Source: Paenibacillus doosanensis (lineage in GTDB: Bacteria > Bacillota > Bacilli > Paenibacillales > NBRC-103111). Taken from it: 64,000 nt of DNA. Positions 58,188 to 64,000 of this stretch are shown here, piece after piece. The position numbers were made by a program, and so were the translations under genes. The stretch lies in the NCBI RefSeq assembly GCF_025060755.1, contig NZ_JANYUY010000001.1, forward strand, positions 124,001 through 188,000, given 5' to 3'. The notes under the pieces were generated by a model. It had not been told where the DNA came from. It saw only the letters and a program-made list of their open reading frames with translations, and ran no database searches. Every line of letters begins with the position of its first letter. Position 1 is the stretch's first letter.

Positions 58188-60539
58188 ATGCTTACGCTGT
58201 GGATTCAACGCATTTGGACGTTCGGCCCTGTGCGGCTGAAGGTCATTATGACGGCTTGCTTGCTGGCTGTCGTGCCGATCGCTATTCTGGGCACAGTTAC
58301 TTATATGCTGGCCAGCCACAGTCTCTTTCAGGAGATCGGGCAGGCGAATCAGGAAACCGTAAAGCAAGTTCAGGAGCGGATCGACGACAAGCTGATCAAC
58401 CTCGATAAGGTCGTGCTTCAGCACGCCTTCAATCCGGTGTTCAAGGAATTTTTATCTCAAGAGAATCCTTACGGCGATCCGCAGCTGTTTAGCTCGGTGA
58501 TGGCCATATTGAACTCGATGGAAGGTCTGATCAACGACAGCGACGGAGTTTATTTGTATATGACGCGTCAAAATCTGATCGTCAGCCCAAGTCAAGGATT
58601 GGCTGAAGCGAGCAGACTGCATCCGAGCGTGCTGGAAGCCATTCGATCGCATAAAGAAGCGTTCTTCTGGATTGACCGCAAGCGGTCGCAGCCTACCGTA
58701 ACGCGGGGCGGCTCTCATGTCGTTACCTTGGTCCGCAAGCTGCCCGCCTCCGTTGTGGACAAGCCTCTCGGGTTTCTGGTCATCGAATTGAACGATCGCG
58801 CTTTCTTCGATGTGTTCACCCATATGCAGTTCGGGCGCAGCGGGGAAATGATTATCGTCACGCCTTCGGGCAATATTTTATCGGACTGGAACAAGCAGCT
58901 GCTGCAGCCCGACTCCGACGATCCCGTCATTCGGCGGATCGCTGCCGCCTCTCGAGACGAGGAGATGTTCACCCTGCCGATAGGTCAGCAGGACATTTTG
59001 TTCAACTATCTGAAATCCGACTATAACGGATGGCGGTATTTATCCGCCGTACCGCTTAAGGAGCTTACCAGCAGCATCCAATGGATTAAAAACGCGACGC
59101 TCGCCGTAAGCTCGCTGCTCGTGCTCATCTGCGTCATTGCGGCCGTAACGTTATCCGGCTCTTTCCTTCGCGTGCTTCAAGGCATATTGGATATGGTCCG
59201 CAAACGCGGCGGCACGCTGTCTCCTCCTCCGCATGCGACCAAAAATGAATTTAGCCTGCTGCGGCACTATATGGAGTCGCTCCACTCCGCCAACCGCCAT
59301 CTGGAGCTGCAAATGACCGAATCTCTTCCTCTGCTGCGCGCCAGCTTCCTTCAGCGGCTCGTGACGGAACCGATGCAGCCTGACGAAATCGAAGAAAAGC
59401 TGCGCTACTACGGGATCGATATGCCGGCTCCGTATTGTACCGTAATGTGCCTCGAACTCGACCATCTGCGCGGCCATACGGAACGGGATCTTCACCTGTT
59501 TTCGTACGCCGCCGTGAATATCGCCAAGGAACTGCTCTCCCGCTGCGCCCACGGCTTCGTCTTCCAGACGCAGACGGACGATATAACCGTCGTGCTGAAT
59601 CACGGAAGCGATGAAGCCTCGACGCACGAGCTGCAAACCGCCGCCTTCAGCTTGGCGGAGGAACTGCGCAGCGTCATTCAAAGCGTCCTCAAGATCACCG
59701 TCACGGCCGGAATCGGCCGCTGTTACCAAGGTAGCTCGCAGATCAAGCTCTCTCATAAGGAAGCGCAAGAAGCATTGCAGTACCAGATGATACACGGCAG
59801 CGGCAACGTGTTCTACATCGGAGCCGTAAGTCCGCAAGCCGCCTCCTACGAATATCCGATCGAGCAGGAGCAGTTGATCTTGACCGGCGTGAAGCTGGGG
59901 CAGCTGGAACAAGTTTGCGATCAACTGGACGAGTTCGCCGCTCGGCTTACAAATGCTTCCGGAGGAGCCAACTACGACCATGTGCAGCAAGCCTTCGTGC
60001 AGTTGATCGCCGCCTCGCTCAAGACGCTGTACGAGCTCGATCCGGAAGAAGGACCGAAGGTGCTGCATTACAACGCCTATCACCGGCTCGGGCGGATGAA
60101 AACGAGCGAAGCGATCGTCAAGTGGCTTAAGGAGGAGCTGTACCCCGCCCTGCTTCAACATATTACGCAAAGACGAAGCTTGCGCCAGCGCCATACAATG
60201 GAGAAGGTACTCAATTACATTCACGAGCATTATCAGGAAGATTTGACCCAGCCGCTCCTGGCCGAACTAGCTTCGATGCCGACCTCCCAGTTCAGCCACT
60301 TGTTCAAAGTCGAAACCAGCATGACGTTAACCGACTACATTATCGCCTTTCGCATGGAGAAGGCGAAGGAGTGGCTTAGAGAGTCGGATTGCAAAGTCGC
60401 CGAAATCGCCGATCGGCTGCGCTACAACAATCCGCAAAATTTTATCCGCTCCTTCAAGCGGCTCTGCGGCATGACTCCGGGGGAATACAGGAGCAAATAT
60501 TCAAGCAAGCAGCAGGCGGCTGCGACTGCCGAAGGATGA
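58188..60539 (+). CDS. Membrane-anchored AraC-family regulator (YesS/YtdP type)
   Basis: The 783-residue protein has a first membrane segment at about residues 19-42 (LKVIMTACLLAVVPIAILGTVTYMLA), an extracytoplasmic sensor domain to about 295, a second segment at about 300-322, a long cytoplasmic linker and an AraC double helix-turn-helix at about 675-775 (MEKVLNYIHEHYQEDLTQPLLAELASM, MPTSQFSHLFKVET, LRYNNPQNFIRSFKRLCGMTPGEYRSKY). This fits the Bacillus YesS/YtdP regulators that sense pectin-derived sugars outside the cell. It probably activates the importer at 54277-57868 and perhaps lyase copy 2. GGCGGTGG precedes ATG 58188. Confidence 0.93.
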   Translation: MLTLWIQRIWTFGPVRLKVIMTACLLAVVPIAILGTVTYMLASHSLFQEIGQANQETVKQVQERIDDKLINLDKVVLQHAFNPVFKEFLSQENPYGDPQLFSSVMAILNSMEGLINDSDGVYLYMTRQNLIVSPSQGLAEASRLHPSVLEAIRSHKEAFFWIDRKRSQPTVTRGGSHVVTLVRKLPASVVDKPLGFLVIELNDRAFFDVFTHMQFGRSGEMIIVTPSGNILSDWNKQLLQPDSDDPVIRRIAAASRDEEMFTLPIGQQDILFNYLKSDYNGWRYLSAVPLKELTSSIQWIKNATLAVSSLLVLICVIAAVTLSGSFLRVLQGILDMVRKRGGTLSPPPHATKNEFSLLRHYMESLHSANRHLELQMTESLPLLRASFLQRLVTEPMQPDEIEEKLRYYGIDMPAPYCTVMCLELDHLRGHTERDLHLFSYAAVNIAKELLSRCAHGFVFQTQTDDITVVLNHGSDEASTHELQTAAFSLAEELRSVIQSVLKITVTAGIGRCYQGSSQIKLSHKEAQEALQYQMIHGSGNVFYIGAVSPQAASYEYPIEQEQLILTGVKLGQLEQVCDQLDEFAARLTNASGGANYDHVQQAFVQLIAASLKTLYELDPEEGPKVLHYNAYHRLGRMKTSEAIVKWLKEELYPALLQHITQRRSLRQRHTMEKVLNYIHEHYQEDLTQPLLAELASMPTSQFSHLFKVETSMTLTDYIIAFRMEKAKEWLRESDCKVAEIADRLRYNNPQNFIRSFKRLCGMTPGEYRSKYSSKQQAAATAEG

Positions 60540-60578
60540 ACGTCCAGCCGTCGGCTTCCTAAGGCTTTGTATCCCGGC

Positions 60579-60748
60579 AGGAACAAATCCCCCAAAAGTG
60601 ACGTGATGCTCTGAAGCTTGTTCCGTCCGCATCCAGCCTAGGCTGGATTGGCGTCTAACCATTCCTCTGGGATCGTTCTATGGGTAGACATTACTTTCGG
60701 GGGAGCCCCCGATATCCACAGGAAATTGCTGCGCATCATTTCCTAAAC
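60579..60748 (+). repeat. Repeat family A, copy A4 (most complete)
   Basis: This ~170-bp copy keeps the full sequence from AGGAACAAATCCCCC to TTTCCTAAACAAC. Its centre is a perfect 18-bp palindrome, ATCCAGCCTAGGCTGGAT (60631-60648). It lies between the convergent AraC-type regulator and the GIY-YIG protein gene. Confidence 0.86.
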
Positions 60749-60757
60749 AACGACAAA

Positions 60758-60790
60758 GAGCTTTCGTGAACGCCAAATTCACGAAAGCTC
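60758..60790 (-). terminator. Terminator of the GIY-YIG protein gene
   Basis: GAGCTTTCGTGAA pairs perfectly with TTCACGAAAGCTC around seven bases, 21 bases past the stop, followed on the minus strand by TTTG. Confidence 0.75.
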
Positions 60791-60811
60791 CTTGTTCGGG
60801 AGACGGCCCGA

Positions 60812-61981
60812 TTATCCGTTATACCCCTTCTCTCCGAATGGCTGCAGCCGTTCGATCCATTTGGCTTCGAGGGCAGCCAAATCGTCGGCGATTGCTTTGG
60901 GGTTTGACTTCGGTTCTTCGATCAGTTCCAACACTTCGAACGTGAAAGAGTCTTCGCCGAATTCCTTCCAATCCTGTTGCAGCCGTTTGTTGCGGTGACC
61001 CTTCATTTCCAGCTCAAACCGCGTACGGTCCCAGATGGCGTCCAGATTGACGCTGCTTCCAACCAGCATTTTGCCGTCCGCCTTGTTGCGGATCGCATAA
61101 ACGCCCATCGGCCGATTCATCTCTTGATAGGCTTTTACCAATTGTTTGCGCCGCTCCGCCGACAAGGCCGGTGCGCCCTCTTTGACCCAATATGCGCTCC
61201 CGTCGCTCTCGCGTTCCATAAACCCGTATTCGATCAAATATCTGCGCAGCGTCACATAATCGTGGTAAGCCGCCAGGAGCACCTCGTTAACCTCTTTCTC
61301 CGAGTACGTTCTGCCCCGATCGAAACGTCCGATCAAATGGCACAGCACCATAAATTTGCGCTTCTCCTTCGATGGAAACCGCGCCAGCGGACCGTCCGGC
61401 CCTTCCTTAAAATACGATAAAATCGCCGTTTGAAGCTCCTCGTCCCGGACGTCAAACCGATCGTCGCGAATGGCTATCGTGTGCTCGATCGCAGCCGCCC
61501 GCCTTTTGCCTGATTGCTTGTCCTGACCTTTATCGGCGTTAAGCTTCTGCTCAAGCAGGTCCATAATGACCAGAAACAGCTTCGCCTGTTTTTCCTTCTC
61601 GCGCAGCGCAAAACGATGATTGCGAATCGTCGAAGTGCTGCCCCCGTCCATTTTTTGCACAATTTCGTTATCGCTGTACCCTTCGTAGAACATAGCGAGC
61701 AAGTTTTTTTGCAAATCGGACAGCCCGGTCTGCTTCTTGCTTAGGCCAAGCAAATAATCGAACATCGTTCCATGCTCTTCGGCAATATGCACGGCGGTAA
61801 ATTTCTCCGCCTCGTACATCGTCGTGCCGTCCGAATAAATAATCCCCTTCTCGAAGGAGCTGCCGCAAATAAGGCAAATGAACCGTCCGCTCGCTTCTTC
61901 ATAACCGTATCCGCGTTTCAAATCTGGGATCGAAGCCTGCCAAAAAAAATCCGAATGATCCACGATCAAACATATCTCCAT
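60812..61981 (-). CDS. Four-part protein: Cys/His finger, LuxR-type HTH, DUF2087, GIY-YIG domain
   Basis: The 389-residue protein joins four segments. Residues 36-70 hold Cys36-x2-Cys39 and His65-x4-His70, a likely zinc finger. Residues 85-125 form a LuxR/sigma-type helix-turn-helix (LSDLQKNLLAMFYEGYSDNEIVQKM-TSTIRNHRF). Residues 200-268 are a DUF2087 winged domain (RFPSKEKRKFMVLCHLIGRFDRGRTYSEKEVNEVL, RYLIEYGFMER). Residues 291-389 are a GIY-YIG-type domain (GVYAI for GIY, LVGSS for YIG, LEAKW with the metal Glu372, Asn388). Whether the nuclease is active is unclear because the GIY and YIG motifs are both degenerate. It starts 22 bases from a near-consensus promoter, with no ribosome site. 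Confidence 0.83.
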   Translation of the reverse strand: MEICLIVDHSDFFWQASIPDLKRGYGYEEASGRFICLICGSSFEKGIIYSDGTTMYEAEKFTAVHIAEEHGTMFDYLLGLSKKQTGLSDLQKNLLAMFYEGYSDNEIVQKMDGGSTSTIRNHRFALREKEKQAKLFLVIMDLLEQKLNADKGQDKQSGKRRAAAIEHTIAIRDDRFDVRDEELQTAILSYFKEGPDGPLARFPSKEKRKFMVLCHLIGRFDRGRTYSEKEVNEVLLAAYHDYVTLRRYLIEYGFMERESDGSAYWVKEGAPALSAERRKQLVKAYQEMNRPMGVYAIRNKADGKMLVGSSVNLDAIWDRTRFELEMKGHRNKRLQQDWKEFGEDSFTFEVLELIEEPKSNPKAIADDLAALEAKWIERLQPFGEKGYNG

Positions 61982-62002
61982 TTCATTTATATTTATATAG
62001 AC

Positions 62003-62031
62003 ATCTTATCTATCCGTTTAGTTAGTGTCAA
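62003..62031 (-). promoter_or_regulatory. Near-consensus promoter of the GIY-YIG protein gene
   Basis: On the minus strand TTGACA (62026-62031) is followed, 17 bases later, by TAAGAT (62003-62008). Predicted transcription starts near 61996, only about 15 bases from ATG 61981, and this short leader has no Shine-Dalgarno match. Confidence 0.8.
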
Positions 62032-62064
62032 ATCGGCCTTTCGGATTTCTCGCGGACGCGCAAA

Positions 62065-62098
62065 CAAGCGGCCTCCAAAACCGCTGGAGAACCGCTTG
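62065..62098 (-). terminator. Terminator hairpin after the third lyase gene
   Basis: CAAGCGG-CTCCA pairs with TGGAG-CCGCTTG around seven bases, 21 bases past the lyase stop. The T run is weak. Confidence 0.65.
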
Positions 62099-62118
62099 CT
62101 TTCTCAACCGAATTTCTT

Positions 62119-64000
62119 TTATTGCCCGCCGAGCTCGGCGGATAAAACGATCGGCGCACCGCCTCCGATTCGAATCCGTACTTGTTGCGCGGCGCTGTCG
62201 TAATCCGCCTGAAGCGGCTCGCCCTCCGCAAGCCCCCTCACGGCGCGGAATATCGAGATGAAGACGGTTTCCCTCCCACGTCTTCTCCGCACCAGCGAGC
62301 TCCGCTTGCCGACCGCCGGCATCGCTGTCGTCTCCGCCAAATAAAGCTCCTCCGCGTTCTCCGCGGCCAAGCCGATCAGCTGCAGCCGGTCGCCGCTTCC
62401 GCCGCTGTCGTCCCACGTCCACTCCATCGACCAGCGGCTGCCGTCCGAATCTGCGCGCCGAACGTCGCGGAAGAAGGCGTAGCCGTCCTCGGTCCCCAGC
62501 GCGGCTTCGGCAGCGGGGCTCCACTCAGGCGAGCCCGCTCCCGCAGCCGGCCGCCCTTGCGTATGGATAATCCAATCCACCTGCTGCTCCGCCTCGCATT
62601 GGACGTGGAATACGTCGAGCAGCACGTCGGCGTGAAGGACGACTTTGCGCCGCAGACGCGCTCCGGGATAGGCCCCGTCGACGGCCATCACCGCTTCCAG
62701 CGTCCCGTCCGGATGCGCCCGCGTCCATTCGACGACGCCTTCCGCTTCCGCTTGGGAACGCCCGCCGATCGCTACCGTATTGTGAGCGGCGGTCTGCTTG
62801 AAGTAATCGAAATGGATCGAATTGCCGTACGGCAGCATGCCCGCGTCCGTCAGCCAAGGATGCCCGCCCGCATAATACAGCAGGTTCAACTTGTCCTGAT
62901 GGCCGTGCCATCCTCCGTGTTCGCCGTAATCGATCGTCGCGACCCGGCCGAGCTCCGGCGACGAAGCCTGCCGCTTCATAAACAGCATGCCGGCCTTCTG
63001 CAAGTGCACGAAGCCGTCGTCCGCTATCTCCGCTTGGTTCCGGCCGCCCTGCGCCTCCTCGAAGCCGAACAAAATGCTGTACAGCGATTCCCTCGGGCCG
63101 CGGGCGACGATCTCGCTCCCCAATCCGAAATACCGGTTCGCCATTTCGTACAGATGCGCGTACCGCGTCAGACTCACTTCCCCCGAATCGTGAATCGGCG
63201 GCAGCGTTCCGTCCGGCAGCATGCATTCGAGCGGCGCGCGGAACATCGACTGGAATCTCGGCTCCTCGTACAGCCGGAGCCCGAAGCTCTCGCCCGCGAG
63301 CACGATCAGCGTCTGCGCTTCCAGCGTATAGAAGTGGTAGCCCCACGCCCCTTCGTACCAGAAGCCGTCCTCTCCCAGACTGTTCGCCATCTGAAAGTAA
63401 AACCCGTTCTCCGGATCGTGAACGGCCTGACGCATCATCTCCTCGTCGCCTAAAGCGGCGGCGACCAGCGCCTTGGCCGCATTGTGATACGTTTGCCAAT
63501 TCGATATGCCGGCCGGGTTGTTCGCGATCACATCGAGCGCGGGAAGCAGCAGCTGATCGGCGATCATGCGGCTCTCCTCCGCCGTAAATACCCCTTGGCG
63601 CTCTAGGATATGATAACCCTGCGCCAGCAAGCACAGCCAGCTCGCTTCCGACAAAGTCTGGCACATGACTTTCCCCGACGTATGGCCCGCTCCGCCGTAC
63701 CGGTCATGCAGCGGATACCGGTCGTACTGCCGCGCGTAAATCAGCAGCACGCGCTTAGCCCATTCTCCCCAGCGTTCTCCGCCTTCCATCGCATATATCA
63801 ATGCCGCATTGCGGCATATTCTGCCGTAATTCCAATGCTCGTTGGCAATGGCCACCTCATCCCACGGCGATCCGCTCCAAACGCTGGAACAAGTCGGGCA
63901 GCGATGATGATGACGATCTATCAAGACGAGCCGGTCCCCGTCGTTCGGACAGTTGTAATCGTGGCTCCAGCCGCTTCCCGAAAGCGGGATGTCGATCGGC
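62119..64000 (-). CDS. Heparinase II/III-family lyase (copy 3), 5' end beyond the window
   Basis: The frame stays open past the TTG at 63924 to the window edge, reading GSGWSHDYNCPNDGDRLVLIDRHHHRCPTC, a Cys/His-rich N-terminal module common in large heparinase II-type and alginate lyase-type enzymes. About 626 residues are visible. Catalytic-region landmarks are NWQTYHNAAKALVAAAL, GFWYEGAWGYHFYTL, the substrate-barrel YGEHGGWHGHQDKLNLLYYAGGHPWLTDAG and AHNTVAIGGRSQ. It is only distantly related to copies 1 and 2, whose His block (HNDESHNHNDVG) is different. It would cleave uronate glycans by elimination; signal peptide status is unknown. Confidence 0.87.
   Translation of the reverse strand, partial: PIDIPLSGSGWSHDYNCPNDGDRLVLIDRHHHRCPTCSSVWSGSPWDEVAIANEHWNYGRICRNAALIYAMEGGERWGEWAKRVLLIYARQYDRYPLHDRYGGAGHTSGKVMCQTLSEASWLCLLAQGYHILERQGVFTAEESRMIADQLLLPALDVIANNPAGISNWQTYHNAAKALVAAALGDEEMMRQAVHDPENGFYFQMANSLGEDGFWYEGAWGYHFYTLEAQTLIVLAGESFGLRLYEEPRFQSMFRAPLECMLPDGTLPPIHDSGEVSLTRYAHLYEMANRYFGLGSEIVARGPRESLYSILFGFEEAQGGRNQAEIADDGFVHLQKAGMLFMKRQASSPELGRVATIDYGEHGGWHGHQDKLNLLYYAGGHPWLTDAGMLPYGNSIHFDYFKQTAAHNTVAIGGRSQAEAEGVVEWTRAHPDGTLEAVMAVDGAYPGARLRRKVVLHADVLLDVFHVQCEAEQQVDWIIHTQGRPAAGAGSPEWSPAAEAALGTEDGYAFFRDVRRADSDGSRWSMEWTWDDSGGSGDRLQLIGLAAENAEELYLAETTAMPAVGKRSSLVRRRRGRETVFISIFRAVRGLAEGEPLQADYDSAAQQVRIRIGGGAPIVLSAELGGQ

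Noticed and set aside
60812-61981. Homing endonuclease or phage-derived GIY-YIG gene.
   Set aside because: The gene is not inside an intron or another gene, there are no phage genes nearby, and the domain order (regulator front, DUF2087) does not fit homing endonucleases.

Overview
The window reads as chromosomal DNA from a moderately GC-rich Gram-positive spore-former of the Paenibacillaceae (Paenibacillus or a close relative). I infer this from strong AGGAGG-type ribosome binding sites, frequent TTG/GTG starts, lipoprotein boxes, an S-box (SAM-I) riboswitch ahead of metNIQ, LplB/YtcP-type sugar permeases paired with a large membrane-anchored AraC regulator, and many paired AraC/catabolic gene modules typical of plant-polysaccharide degraders. 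No rRNA, tRNA, CRISPR, prophage or plasmid gene was found. About 57 protein genes are supported; both edge genes are partial.

Layout. 1-5.5 kb: an edge beta-propeller-like protein, an XRE-cupin regulator divergent from a CynX-type MFS transporter, threonine synthase and a DEDDh exonuclease. 5.6-10 kb: a minus-strand operon of sulfatase, heparinase II/III-like lyase and ROK sugar kinase. 10.4-19.9 kb: a MATE-like transporter, then uronate catabolism (uxaE-uxaC) divergent from an AraC regulator, a secreted cyclophilin, and a second AraC regulator divergent from a Gfo/Idh/MocA dehydrogenase. 20-30 kb: a repeat-rich convergent gap, an M29 aminopeptidase broken by one in-frame TAG, metNIQ under a SAM riboswitch, ndk, pyruvate phosphate dikinase, and an SgrR-like regulator divergent from an unlisted 51-codon gene. 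30.6-48.8 kb: many short housekeeping or accessory genes (DJ-1, GNATs, NUDIX, HAD, DUF3891, ThiM, ModAB with an unusual HTH/periplasmic-binding-protein regulator, a CoaD-like protein), invaded by mobile repeats. 48.9-64 kb: DeoR/isomerase pair, intracellular pectin methylesterase, a second heparinase-like lyase divergent from an ABC sugar importer plus its AraC sensor-regulator, a four-part HTH/DUF2087/GIY-YIG protein, and a third heparinase-like lyase running off the right edge.

How it works together: the sulfatase, three heparinase-like lyases, pectin methylesterase, UxaC/UxaE, sugar-phosphate isomerase-like proteins, ROK kinase and ABC importer make a coherent set for importing and breaking down uronate-rich (pectic or sulfated) oligosaccharides inside the cell, each block with a local regulator.

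The most notable non-gene signals are (i) a 170-bp MITE-like element in three complete copies with 5-bp target duplications, one of which splits a membrane-protein gene that can be rebuilt exactly on paper; (ii) an unrelated ~170-bp repeat found four times, always between convergent genes; and (iii) a 50-bp-phased TAACGGAC array.
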